A stretch of DNA of 21,205 bases, from contig JARFQH010000401.1 of the NCBI GenBank assembly GCA_029287875.1, positions 1 through 21,205 of the forward strand. Reading direction: 5' to 3'. Position 1 is the first letter of the stretch, and every line of letters starts with the position of its first letter. A program made the position numbers and the translations under genes. Source of the DNA: Desulfobacteraceae bacterium (GTDB lineage: Bacteria; Desulfobacterota; Desulfobacteria; Desulfobacterales; SG8-13). This document shows, piece after piece, positions 14,190-21,205 of the stretch. The notes below the pieces were generated by a model. It searched no databases and was not told where the DNA came from. It was given only the letters and a program-made list of their open reading frames with translations.

Positions 14190-14371
14190 GTGGCTTTTGA
14201 TTCTTACTCGGAAAGAGCGCGATCACTTTCTGGGGGAAGAGGGTGGATTACTAAGGAGGAACGACGTCACCCGACATAGAAGCAAGGGCTTCGCTCGGTT
14301 GGTCCGTGCCGCAAAGTCAGCCGGAATAGTGTTGCCATTCCGGCAGTCCTTTGCTCTTCGGCACTTTTTTT
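14190..14371 (+). ncRNA. Candidate small RNA of about 180 nt
   Basis: A plus-strand transcript is suggested by a TATAAT at 14178-14183 and a very strong terminator ending at 14371, with no open frame of gene-like quality between. A GGGTG/CACCC stem holds a loop containing AAGGAGGAA, and six GGA triplets are spread over the region, which is reminiscent of CsrA/RsmA-binding RNAs. Alternatively the AAGGAGG could pair with 16S rRNA or be incidental. No known RNA family is recognised, and the -35 is poor. The 5' end is an estimate. Confidence 0.4.
14306..14371 (+). terminator. Long bulged-stem intrinsic terminator
   Basis: Nested arms GTGCCG/CGGCAC, CAAAG/CTTTG and GCCGGAAT/ATTCCGGC form a long stem with small bulges around AGTGTTGCC, followed by seven T (14365-14371). 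The T-tract is only on the plus-strand side, so it ends a plus-strand transcript even though no plus-strand gene precedes it. Confidence 0.8.
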
Positions 14372-14375
14372 GACT

Positions 14376-14576
14376 TTAGCAGTTGGTGCACATTTTGGGC
14401 TTGAAATCGGAAGGCAGATGGGTCGATCCGCCGTGGGATTCTCCGACGGTGAATGTCGACATCAATTTTTTAACGCTTCCACTGCACAAAGGACAGTGCA
14501 CCTGTGCGTCCCATCTCTGAACCATTTTGTCGAAACGGTAGTTACAGTTTGCGCATTTGTATTCAAACAGCGGCAT
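14376..14576 (-). CDS. FmdB-family zinc ribbon protein
   Basis: The 66-residue protein starts MPLFEYKCANCNYRFDKM, the standard FmdB/CxxC_CxxC_SSSS-type zinc ribbon start, with cysteines C8-x2-C11 and C28-x2-C31 making a zinc-binding knuckle, and a further CTNC at the C-terminus (63-66). A strong GGAGG precedes the ATG at 14576. These small proteins are widespread in anaerobes; a regulatory role was proposed for formamidase/amide genes, but the general function is unknown. It is convergent with the small RNA candidate, and the terminal T-tract of that RNA lies right beside its stop codon. The palindromic promoter at 14607-14635 sits just upstream in the opposite orientation. Confidence 0.8.
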   Translation of the reverse strand: MPLFEYKCANCNYRFDKMVQRWDAQVHCPLCSGSVKKLMSTFTVGESHGGSTHLPSDFKPKMCTNC

Positions 14577-14606
14577 AAATTACCTCCATTGTCGATTTAT
14601 TTTCGC

Positions 14607-14635
14607 TTGACATACCACAAAGTGGTATTAACAAT
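14607..14635 (+). promoter_or_regulatory. Promoter with embedded palindromic operator
   Basis: A perfect -35 TTGACA (14607-14612) and AACAAT (14630-14635) are spaced by 17 nt. Between them lies the perfect inverted repeat ATACCAC-AAA-GTGGTAT (14612-14628). A repressor on this site would block the promoter. The layout resembles self-regulated toxin-antitoxin promoters, but no such genes are nearby. Plus-strand transcription would reach the methyltransferase gene after a long leader; the symmetrical site may also affect the fmdB gene on the other strand. Confidence 0.55.
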
Positions 14636-14829
14636 CTAAATATTAATTACTTTTTTTCCTTCCGCAAGCATAGTTGTGTTGTAAACGGGTGGTTGCAACT
14701 GCCTGCACTTCCTTCGGATCGTTTTCTGTTCGGCCGAACAGGGTCGAATTGCCGATCTCTACAATGCGCCCCCAATCGATATGAACCGATATCACCACAA
14801 ACCGCTTTATGTTCGATGGAGGAATCACC

Positions 14830-15939
14830 ATGGATGACGTCAATACTTATGAACAGCAGCGTGACCGCTTTTTAGAGCGTCTGCTGCGGTCCGCGCGGGG
14901 CACCTTCGAGACCTTCACCGTTTATATAGGGCACAGGCTCGGATACTACGCCACCCTGGCCGGAAATGAATGGACAACCATTGCGGAGCTGGCCGATAAA
15001 ACCGGAACCCACAAACGCTATGTAAAGGAATGGCTGGAACAGCAGACGAGTGTCGGTATTCTTGAGGTGGAAGATACGCGCACCGATGAGGCCTCCCGGC
15101 GCTTCAGACTGCCGGCCGCCCATGCCGAAGTGCTGGCTGCACCGGAGAGTCTGAATTACCTGGCGCCGTTAAGTCAGATCGTTGTCGGTGCGGTGCGCCC
15201 GGTGCCCCAGGTGCTGGAGGCCTATCGCAATGGCGCCGGCGTTCCTTACGGAGACTACGGTGCGGATCTGCGGGAAGGTCAGGCCGCGATGAACAGGGCC
15301 ATGTTTCTTAAGTTGATGGGCAGCGAGTGGCTGCCGTCCATTCCCGACCTGCACACCCGTTTGAGAGCCGACCCGCCTGCCCGCGTGGCCGACATCGGCT
15401 GCGGTTTGGGCTGGTCGAGCATCGGTATCGCACGCGCCTATCCTAAGATAAATGTCGACGGCTACGATCTCGACCATCCGTCGGTGGAGGCTGCCCGACA
15501 CAATGCGGAAGACAGTGGTGTGGCCGACCGTGTGCGCTTCCATGTGCGGGATGCCAGCGACCCGGCGCTGAAGGGCCACTATGATTTAGTGACCGCATTC
15601 GAGTGTGTTCATGATCTGGCCGACCCGATAGGCGCGCTGCGGACGATGCTGAATCTGGCGGGTGAAACCGGCTCTGTGCTCGTCATGGACGAACGGGTCG
15701 CAGACGTCTTTGCACCGCACGGCAGCGAGGTCGAGCAGTTGCTTTACGGGTTCAGCGTGCTGCACTGCTTGCCGGCCGGTATGGCTGAACAGCCCTCTGT
15801 CGGAACGGGAACCATCATGCGGGCCGACACGCTCAAACGCTACGCGGCCGACGCGGGTTTCTGCGACGTGGAAATTCTGCCGATCGAGAATTTTTTCTTT
15901 CGGTTCTACCGCTTGAAACCCGTGTGCCCGGTTTCCTGA
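14830..15939 (+). CDS. SAM-dependent methyltransferase with N-terminal winged-helix domain
   Basis: The 369-residue protein has an N-terminal dimerisation/winged-helix part (FETFTVYIGHRLGYYATLAG, TIAELADKTGTHKRYVKEWL) and a C-terminal class I methyltransferase fold with motif I ADIGCGLGWSSIG at about 187-199, acidic GYDLDHPS for ribose binding, and FECVHDLADP as the motif IV region. The architecture matches Rv2258c-like methyltransferases, whose substrates are mostly unknown; small-molecule methylation is inferred. The start at ATG 14830 has GGAGG 8 nt upstream; the ATG 21 nt earlier lacks a site. The gene stands alone between the operator-promoter and an intrinsic terminator. Confidence 0.8.
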   Translation: MDDVNTYEQQRDRFLERLLRSARGTFETFTVYIGHRLGYYATLAGNEWTTIAELADKTGTHKRYVKEWLEQQTSVGILEVEDTRTDEASRRFRLPAAHAEVLAAPESLNYLAPLSQIVVGAVRPVPQVLEAYRNGAGVPYGDYGADLREGQAAMNRAMFLKLMGSEWLPSIPDLHTRLRADPPARVADIGCGLGWSSIGIARAYPKINVDGYDLDHPSVEAARHNAEDSGVADRVRFHVRDASDPALKGHYDLVTAFECVHDLADPIGALRTMLNLAGETGSVLVMDERVADVFAPHGSEVEQLLYGFSVLHCLPAGMAEQPSVGTGTIMRADTLKRYAADAGFCDVEILPIENFFFRFYRLKPVCPVS

Positions 15940-16020
15940 ATCCTTGATTTCCTTGAACTTGCAGAAAATTGCACATTTCTGGATCGGAAACTTACCAGTG
16001 CCCTTAATGAAACCATGGAT

Positions 16021-16052
16021 GGGCACTACCTAAGAAAAGGTGCCCTTTTTTT
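16021..16052 (+). terminator. Intrinsic terminator after the methyltransferase gene
   Basis: GGGCAC (16021-16026) pairs with GTGCCC (16040-16045), followed by seven T. A further GTGCCC at 15998-16003 can pair with the same GGGCAC and so compete with the terminator. This three-arm layout is described in the findings. Confidence 0.7.
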
Positions 16053-16083
16053 CGAAAACAGGTGTGTTATTGATGAAGACCGA

Positions 16084-16566
16084 TCAGTATACCATTCCCC
16101 CGACATACACACCGGCTCCGACGAAGACATCCTGATTGGGGACTCTGTAAATATAGGTCAACTTTTTTGAGGGGGTGCTTTTCCCCGGTTTGGGCCACAT
16201 GTATTCGACCCAGCCGTGTCCCACCGTTCGGGCAAGGTTGACGAAGTGAACGAACAGCGCCTTGTCCGTGGGGTCGGTCATGAGCAGAAGATGCGGTTGC
16301 TTTGTCAGCTCCGGTTGAATAGGATGGGCCAGCATCTTGCCGTCCATGTTCATCAGAAACACATAGGAATCCTTCCACACAAATGGTCCCTTTGGATTGC
16401 CGATCTGCTTGATGGCCTCCTCCAGTCCCTTCGAGTTGACGAGCGCGGCCGCTTCATGGCATTTTATGACACATTCCTCTTTCGTGGCCGATTCGTCGGT
16501 GGCTATCGCATTTCCTGCCAGGAGGAAACCCGTCAACACTAGAGTCAAGACGAAAAATTTTCTCAT
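16084..16566 (-). CDS. Periplasmic single-Cache-domain protein
   Basis: The 160-residue protein has a signal peptide (about residues 1-22, LTLVLTGFLLAG) and then one small-molecule-binding domain of the sCache/Cache_2 type: CHEAAALVNSKGLEEAIKQI, the typical YVFLMNMDGKMLAHPIQPEL hairpin and VEYMWPKPGKSTPSKKLTYI, then YRVPNQDVFVGAGVYVG. There is no membrane anchor or signalling output domain, so it is a free periplasmic sensor/binding protein; ligands of this group are often short-chain organic acids. The start has GGGGAGAAGG before the ATG at 16566. The SatP-type carboxylate carrier gene is next upstream on the same strand, 185 bp away, so both may be concerned with the same small acids, though an operon is not certain. 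Confidence 0.75.
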   Translation of the reverse strand: MRKFFVLTLVLTGFLLAGNAIATDESATKEECVIKCHEAAALVNSKGLEEAIKQIGNPKGPFVWKDSYVFLMNMDGKMLAHPIQPELTKQPHLLLMTDPTDKALFVHFVNLARTVGHGWVEYMWPKPGKSTPSKKLTYIYRVPNQDVFVGAGVYVGGMVY

Positions 16567-16751
16567 TGCCTTCTCCCCTGTTTCGATTTCTGCGGTTTTC
16601 GATGGGATCGCAAAAAGCCAGAATCACGCTCTCCCCGAAGTGACGGGGCCGGGTGACGATTTAAAGCAGTTCGCGTTTAGCAGGCTCCATGCGCGGCCAT
16701 CAACCTTTATCATTTACAAGAACGAACCTGTCGGTGGATCACGGTAAATCC

Positions 16752-17318
16752 TTATTTGAGCCACGGCTTTCCAACTGGAAGAATATTTCGCCCGAAAACC
16801 TGAGCGTAAATCACATGGGCCATCATGTAGAGGGCGGAGGCGGCGCACAGCATCAGCTCGTATCCGGCCACCTTGGTCAAATCGGGGTATCCGAAATGCG
16901 CCAGGTCCAGAAGGATGAATCCGATGAGCAACAGGGTAAAGGTAATGGCCATGGCACCGTGAATTCTCATGGCGGGAATCCACATGATAAAGGTGTAAAC
17001 AGTCCAACCGACCAGAAACCATCCCAGATCGGTCGTGCTGGAATGGTACACGTTGTGGTAGTTGAGCAGAAAAATAATGCCCAGGGCGATCCAGAAGGCC
17101 CCATAAGAAACAAAGGCACTGTAACCGAAATTGTTACCGACTTTGAATTCCTGGTATCCGGCGATCAATTGCGCCATGCCACCAAATACGAATGCCAACG
17201 AAACGATCGGACCGACACCACACCAGCCCACGTTGTGGAACTGCAGCAGCAGGGTCGTAATGCCGAATCCAGCGAGCCCGACGACGCCCGGGTTGCCACT
17301 TGGTTCTGCACTAGCCAT
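16752..17318 (-). CDS. SatP/GPR1-FUN34-YaaH family acetate/succinate transporter
   Basis: The 188-residue protein has six hydrophobic helices and the family start NPGVVGLAGFGITTLLLQFH (NPG at residues 9-11), plus FGGMAQLIAGYQEFKVGNNF and AFVSYGAFWIALGI, all diagnostic of the AceTr family that exchanges acetate or succinate with protons. A strong AAAGGAGG lies before the ATG at 17318. In an anaerobe it may export or import acetate. It is upstream of the Cache-domain gene on the minus strand and divergent from the PagL-like gene. A minus-strand TTGTCT / TATTAA pair with 17-nt spacing occurs at about 17410-17450, a possible promoter. Family assignment is firm; direction of transport is not. Confidence 0.85.
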   Translation of the reverse strand: MASAEPSGNPGVVGLAGFGITTLLLQFHNVGWCGVGPIVSLAFVFGGMAQLIAGYQEFKVGNNFGYSAFVSYGAFWIALGIIFLLNYHNVYHSSTTDLGWFLVGWTVYTFIMWIPAMRIHGAMAITFTLLLIGFILLDLAHFGYPDLTKVAGYELMLCAASALYMMAHVIYAQVFGRNILPVGKPWLK

Positions 17319-17574
17319 AAAAAGTCCTCCTTTGGAAAAAAATTGAAAAAATGGTCAGCGGTTGGGTTGACAGGTCTGGAAAGATGAAAAAAAGCCATCT
17401 TACAATCCAGGAGCTTAATAACGGGATTTTACCAAATAGACAAGTATCGGTTTCAATTCATTTGCACTGACAATAGGCACCCGGACTTTACAAGTGGTAC
17501 CTGGGCTTGGTAAAAAAGATCTACCGAATGTCTCTCCCCTAAATGTCCTTTCGGCAAATGGCAGAAATTCACAT

Positions 17575-18150
17575 ATGGTGATACGAAAATCCGTCTTCTT
17601 GTTCAGTATTATTTGGCTCTCTACCGGGTTGACTTCGTCCGCTTTGTCGGAGGAAACTCCGGACAAAAATGGTATTTCCAATATTTTATACGGAGGCCGC
17701 ATCGGTTTACTGGATCACGATGTGAACGGCTTGTGGAGCGGGTCGCGGGCCGAGGGCGGTTTCGACGTGAATGCCGAGATCGTCTTCAAGAAGCCCGGAT
17801 TTATACTCTGGAGGGGCAGCATCCTGCCCAACCTCGGTGTGACGGTCAACAATCAGGGTGACACCAGCACCCTGTACGGCGGGTTTATATGGGAGTTTGT
17901 GTCCAAAGCCGGCGTCTTTTTTAACACAGGCCTCGGCCTGGCCGTTCACAACGGTGAACTCGAAACCAATGACGACCAAAATAAAGCGCTCGGGTCGCGG
18001 GTACTGTTCAGAGTTCCGCTTGAAATCGGCGCAACGTTCGGCACACGCCACCGAATCTCGATTCTATTCGCCCATATATCGAATGCCTATCTGGCCGATC
18101 CTAATGAAGGGCTCGATGTCTTGGGGGTGCGGTATGGATTTCAATTTTGA
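17575..18150 (+). CDS. PagL-like lipid A 3-O-deacylase (acyloxyacyl hydrolase family)
   Basis: The 191-residue protein has a signal peptide (VIRKSVFLFSIIWLSTGLTS) and then an eight-strand beta-barrel pattern ending in RISILFAHISNAYLADPNEG and LDVLGVRYGFQF. The HxSN motif places H167 and S169 as the catalytic pair of PagL enzymes; the acidic partner is E178 or D181. The protein ends in aromatic F, typical of outer-membrane barrels. PagL removes the 3-O acyl chain from lipid A in the outer membrane. Start ATG 17575 was chosen for the signal peptide; the frame is open 27 codons further upstream and the ribosome-binding site is weak. It lies 75 bp before the lytic transglycosylase gene, also an envelope protein, without a terminator, so co-transcription is possible. 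Confidence 0.75.
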   Translation: MVIRKSVFLFSIIWLSTGLTSSALSEETPDKNGISNILYGGRIGLLDHDVNGLWSGSRAEGGFDVNAEIVFKKPGFILWRGSILPNLGVTVNNQGDTSTLYGGFIWEFVSKAGVFFNTGLGLAVHNGELETNDDQNKALGSRVLFRVPLEIGATFGTRHRISILFAHISNAYLADPNEGLDVLGVRYGFQF

Positions 18151-18225
18151 TAAAACGACTTCGGGTTCTTTCGGTATCTGATAGCGGATCGGAAAAGTTG
18201 CGATAGAGTGGTCAATGGAGGACGC

Positions 18226-20418
18226 ATGCCAACATCCCTGACACGGATTCTTCACACTGTTCTGCTGTCGGTCCTGATTCTCATACCGTTGCCGGCGCTT
18301 TCCGAAACGGTCGCCATTCCTATATTCCTCACATACCCGCAACTTCGGTTTCTCGCCGTACGAGAGATGTTCAAAGGACAGGACAACACGGCCCGATATG
18401 GGCTGGATGACACCGGTTGCGCCTTTGTAACTTACTCGGAACCGCATCTCTCCGCCGAAGGCCGATTGCTGCGAGTGGAGGTTGCCACCCTTGCGACCAT
18501 CGGCGTCAACACCAACGACGGCTGCGCCACCATTGGACATTGGACGGGACGAACCGTTGCCAAAGGCAAGCCGGCATTGGTTGACGGTCAGCCGTTGTCG
18601 GCGGAGTTCAGGTTGCAGACGGCCGAGCTCTACGACCAACAGGGCCATCGGCTGTCCGGCACTCCCGTGCTGCAGGCATCCGAAGAGCGCTTGCATCAGG
18701 CGTTGAGCAAACTCAGGATTGATCTGAGTCCCGAGGTCGATCGGTTGAAAGAATGGCTGCCCTCCGTGCTACCGCGTTATTCGGCCGACCGGTTATCCTT
18801 TATGCTCGACAGTCTGCGTATCGGTCACATTTCGGTGCGGCCCGACGGGCTGGACGTGCGCCTGACCATCGATGTCGATAAGAATCCTGAAGCAGGACCG
18901 GAACCGGTGCTGAATGCCGTTGAAATGGAGCAACTGGAGCAAACGGTCCGGACCTGGGATGCTTTTCTGACCTTCGTCGTCAAACAGGCGGCAATTGCGA
19001 CCCACTCGGACGCACTTCGTTCCGTCCTGTTGGAAATACTGCTGGATGCGCGTTACGAGATGAAGGCCGTTCTCGTTGCGGACGCCGACAGCGGCACCGA
19101 CCCGGTGAAGAAACTGTTTGTCCGCAGCTGGGAACGGCTGGAACCGGTGATGCGCGAGATCAGTGTTCAAGCGCCTGAGCTGAATCCGGTGCCTTTTTTA
19201 TCGTTCATGACAGCGGCCGACGCCCTCATGGCATTGGATCGGCTCGGACCCGCGGCCGGTTTGGACATATCCGCTGACGGTCTGAGACGTCTGGCCCGAT
19301 TGCTGAACGACAATCCGAGCCTGGATCCGCTCCAATTTCTGGACGAAACCGATCCGGAACTTCAAAATCTTTTCGATTTGGGAATTCCCGAAGAAATCGG
19401 TCCGCAGAAAAAATCTCAGGGTTTCAATCTGCAGTTGATCCCGTCGGCCTTTGCGGCAACTTCGAGAGATCGACTGAATCGCTGGGTACCGACCGCAGAC
19501 GAGCTGGGGCCTTATATGCGTGAGATTCGCCTTCTTTTGCTGGAAGAAGCTGACGCCCGCATTCAGGCGTCGACGATCACCGGCGAGCACGCCCGCATTT
19601 TCCGGAAACTGATGCTTGCCGCCGCATGGCAGGAAAGCTGCTGGCGTCAGTACGTCGTGGTCAAAAACAAAATCGTGCCCCTTGTATCCGGGTCCGGTGA
19701 CATCGGCTTGCTGCAGATCAACGAAAGGGTGTGGCGCGGCTTTTATTCCCGCAACAAGCTGCGGTGGGATATCAATTACAACGCCCGAGCCGGGGGCGAA
19801 ATCCTGTTCAAGTTCATGGTCAATTACGCGTTGAAACAGCAGGAGCATAAAAAGGCCGGCGGCTTGTCCAACCTGGCCCGTGCATCATACAGCGCGTACA
19901 ACGGCGGACCGTCTCAAGTGAACCGCTACCGCAGCAGGGGGGTCCCGGCCGAACAGAAAAAAGTCGACGCTGCTTTCTGGGCGAAATATCAGCAGGTCAA
20001 TCGAGGCGACGAATTGGCCGTCGTGGAATGCCTGGGGGGTGAGGCTCCGGTTTCAGAGGCAGATGTGCCGCTTAACACCCGCGGAAGCGCCGCGTCCGGG
20101 TTGAAGCCTCCGGCAGCAACCGGAAAACTCGCGCGCGTTGAAAACAGCAGTTGGATCAGAAAACAAAACCCCAAACACGTTACTATTCAGTTGGCGGCGA
20201 TGAGCAGGGAACAGGCGGTTAAAGACCTGGTCGAGAAACAATCCCAACCGGGCACCTATGCCTATTGTCGAATCAAACAAAAAGAAAAGGCCGTTTATGT
20301 CGCCATTTTCGGCAGTTTCTCAAACCGTAACGATGCCCAAAAAGCCGCAGCTCGTTTTGCCTCGCTGAAACCCTGGATCCGGGAATTCGACAGCATTCAG
20401 AAAGCGATGTCAAGGTAG
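18226..20418 (+). CDS. SPOR-domain lytic murein transglycosylase
   Basis: The 730-residue protein has a signal peptide (about residues 1-27), a long poorly recognised region to about 440, an SLT lysozyme-like domain (about 455-590), and a C-terminal SPOR domain (about 650-725). The catalytic Glu is probably E470 in AAAWQESCWRQ; the SLT motifs GDIGLLQINERVW and ASYSAYNGGPSQVNRYRSRG are present. SPOR begins HVTIQLAAMSREQA and includes YVAIFGSFSNRNDAQKAAAR; it binds denuded glycan strands at division sites. The enzyme should cleave peptidoglycan to 1,6-anhydro products in the periplasm. GGAGG precedes ATG 18226; a GTG at 18208 is less well placed. The extended N-terminal region of about 400 residues is unusually long for simple SLT proteins and may hold extra binding modules. 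Confidence 0.85.
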   Translation: MPTSLTRILHTVLLSVLILIPLPALSETVAIPIFLTYPQLRFLAVREMFKGQDNTARYGLDDTGCAFVTYSEPHLSAEGRLLRVEVATLATIGVNTNDGCATIGHWTGRTVAKGKPALVDGQPLSAEFRLQTAELYDQQGHRLSGTPVLQASEERLHQALSKLRIDLSPEVDRLKEWLPSVLPRYSADRLSFMLDSLRIGHISVRPDGLDVRLTIDVDKNPEAGPEPVLNAVEMEQLEQTVRTWDAFLTFVVKQAAIATHSDALRSVLLEILLDARYEMKAVLVADADSGTDPVKKLFVRSWERLEPVMREISVQAPELNPVPFLSFMTAADALMALDRLGPAAGLDISADGLRRLARLLNDNPSLDPLQFLDETDPELQNLFDLGIPEEIGPQKKSQGFNLQLIPSAFAATSRDRLNRWVPTADELGPYMREIRLLLLEEADARIQASTITGEHARIFRKLMLAAAWQESCWRQYVVVKNKIVPLVSGSGDIGLLQINERVWRGFYSRNKLRWDINYNARAGGEILFKFMVNYALKQQEHKKAGGLSNLARASYSAYNGGPSQVNRYRSRGVPAEQKKVDAAFWAKYQQVNRGDELAVVECLGGEAPVSEADVPLNTRGSAASGLKPPAATGKLARVENSSWIRKQNPKHVTIQLAAMSREQAVKDLVEKQSQPGTYAYCRIKQKEKAVYVAIFGSFSNRNDAQKAAARFASLKPWIREFDSIQKAMSR

Positions 20419-20478
20419 CCGCGAGCGACCTGCCGACAGGCGCGCTGCCGCCTTCCTCGCCCCTTTCAATTGGATTGA

Positions 20479-20735
20479 CAGCCTCTCTTTCGGTCTTATT
20501 CTCAAAGTTTTTTTGAGGATTTGGAGAACCGGTTTCGCGCACCGGGCGATTTTGCCCAAGCCTATGTCGTTGCGCACGAGATTGGACACCACGTCCAAAA
20601 ACTTTTAGGGATTGCAGACAAGGTCGACACCCTGCGGAGGCGGGTCGATGAGACCCAGGGAAACCATCTTTGGGTTATGCTCGAGCTACAGGCCGATTGC
20701 CTGGCCGGCGTCTACACGAAAAGACACTCTCTCAG
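20479..20735 (+). pseudogene. YpfJ-type neutral zinc metallopeptidase fragment
   Basis: The frame reads SFFEDLENRFRAPGDFAQAY, then VVAHEIGHHVQKLLGIADKV and VMLELQADCLAGVY, the core of the YpfJ/KPN_02809 zinc metallopeptidase family with its HEIGHH site and the ELQADC third ligand. A full protein has about 290 residues; here only about 75 exist. The N-terminal half is absent (a stop at 20476-20478) and similarity ends after GVY, followed by an unrelated tail and stop. The fragment therefore lacks a complete fold. Its 3' end overlaps the stop of the convergent argF-type gene, so the breakpoint may be at that gene's end. No start codon with a ribosome-binding site is visible. Confidence 0.75.
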
Positions 20736-21205
20736 CCGCCGAGGGTTGCCACCATGACGGCTTTTATGGTGTGGACCCGGTTTTCGGCTTCGTCGAAGAC
20801 GATCGAGGCGTCCGACTCGAAGACCTCTTCGGTGACCTCCATGGCACTCAGCCCGAATTTCTGGTGAATCTCCTCACCCACAACGGTTTCGCGGTTGTGA
20901 AACGCCGGCAGGCAGTGCATGAATTTTACTTTCGGGTTGCCGGTCATTTCCATTACCGTCCGATTGACCTGGTAGGATTGCAGCAAACCGATGCGCTCCT
21001 CCCAAACGTTTGGCGGCTCGCCCATCGACACCCACACATCGGTACAAATGAAATCACAGTCCTTAACACCGCCCGCGAGATCGCTGGTGACGGTGATTTT
21101 TGCTCCGGTCCGGCCGGCGATCTTCCTGGCTTCGGCCGTCAGTTGCCGGTCGGGTTGAAGCCTGTCGGGGGCTACGGCGCGAAAATCCATGCCCATTTTG
21201 GCGGC
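20732..21205 (-). CDS. argF: Ornithine carbamoyltransferase, C-terminal part (start beyond window)
   Basis: The visible 157 residues are the ornithine-binding C-terminal half of ornithine carbamoyltransferase: GVKDCDFICTDVWVSMGEPP, then VKFMHCLPAFHNRETVVGEE, and EVFESDASIVFDEAENRVHT ending VMVATLGG. The HCLPAFHN motif carries the conserved cysteine and the ornithine contacts. The enzyme transfers the carbamoyl group from carbamoyl phosphate to ornithine to make citrulline, the sixth step of arginine biosynthesis. ArgF or catabolic ArcB cannot be separated with certainty from this fragment; biosynthetic is more likely without other arc genes in sight. The N-terminal half lies past base 21205. 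The stop codon overlaps the broken YpfJ-type fragment on the opposite strand. Confidence 0.9.
   Translation of the reverse strand, partial: AAKMGMDFRAVAPDRLQPDRQLTAEARKIAGRTGAKITVTSDLAGGVKDCDFICTDVWVSMGEPPNVWEERIGLLQSYQVNRTVMEMTGNPKVKFMHCLPAFHNRETVVGEEIHQKFGLSAMEVTEEVFESDASIVFDEAENRVHTIKAVMVATLGG

Noticed and set aside
14137..14373. 78-residue plus-strand ORF
   Set aside because: It starts with GTG without a clear ribosome-binding site, runs through a strong terminator stem, and has no gene-like composition. The region fits a small RNA better.
16685..16701. Sigma-54-like sequence on the minus strand upstream of the Cache-domain gene
   Set aside because: The -12 GC and spacing fit, but the essential GG of the -24 element reads CG, so it was not accepted as a promoter.

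Overview
The window reads as a GC-moderate Gram-negative chromosome segment, most likely from an anaerobic or facultative Desulfobacterota-type bacterium. That placement is an inference. It rests on an in-frame UGA read as selenocysteine, two good sigma-54 promoters, a SatP-type acetate/succinate carrier, a DUF374 acyltransferase, and secreted outer-membrane proteins (PagL type, lipoprotein, SPOR-domain transglycosylase). No rRNA, tRNA, CRISPR array or prophage was seen.

Layout. (1) 1-2349, minus strand: a molybdenum storage protein (C-terminus off the window), a MOT1-type molybdate transporter, and a small membrane ORF ending 1 nt before it, together a molybdenum uptake-and-storage module. 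(2) 2429-2899: an OsmC-family selenoprotein with UGA at the catalytic cysteine position and a bacterial SECIS-like hairpin just after it. (3) 3011-5995: a DUF374 acyltransferase, a DUF1624/HGSNAT-like membrane acyltransferase, and a proteasome-like Ntn hydrolase. (4) 5996-9028: a 157-bp MITE-like element abutting a universal stress protein gene; two divergent sigma-54 promoters; a frameshifted small gene; and an APH-like/P-loop kinase fusion.

(5) 9080-12652 holds the most unusual content: an ECF sigma factor, a membrane anti-sigma-like protein with a glycogen-binding-type (CBM48/AMPK) E-set domain outside the membrane, a lipoprotein with a paralogous E-set domain, and two secreted glycine-rich proteins. 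The sigma-factor gene and the second glycine-rich gene share a near-identical promoter (TGTAAC, 16 nt, CGTT). This suggests a self-activating ECF regulon that senses a surface glycan or envelope signal and controls secreted glycine-rich surface material.

(6) 12685-14829: an FHA-EAL cyclic-di-GMP phosphodiesterase, a long AT-rich gap, a candidate small RNA with a strong terminator, an FmdB-type zinc ribbon protein, and an orphan palindromic operator inside a promoter. (7) 14830-18150: a SAM methyltransferase, a periplasmic Cache-domain protein, a SatP-type carrier, and a PagL-like lipid A deacylase. (8) 18226-21205: a SPOR-domain lytic transglycosylase, a YpfJ-type metallopeptidase fragment, and the C-terminal part of ornithine carbamoyltransferase on the minus strand (its start lies beyond the window).
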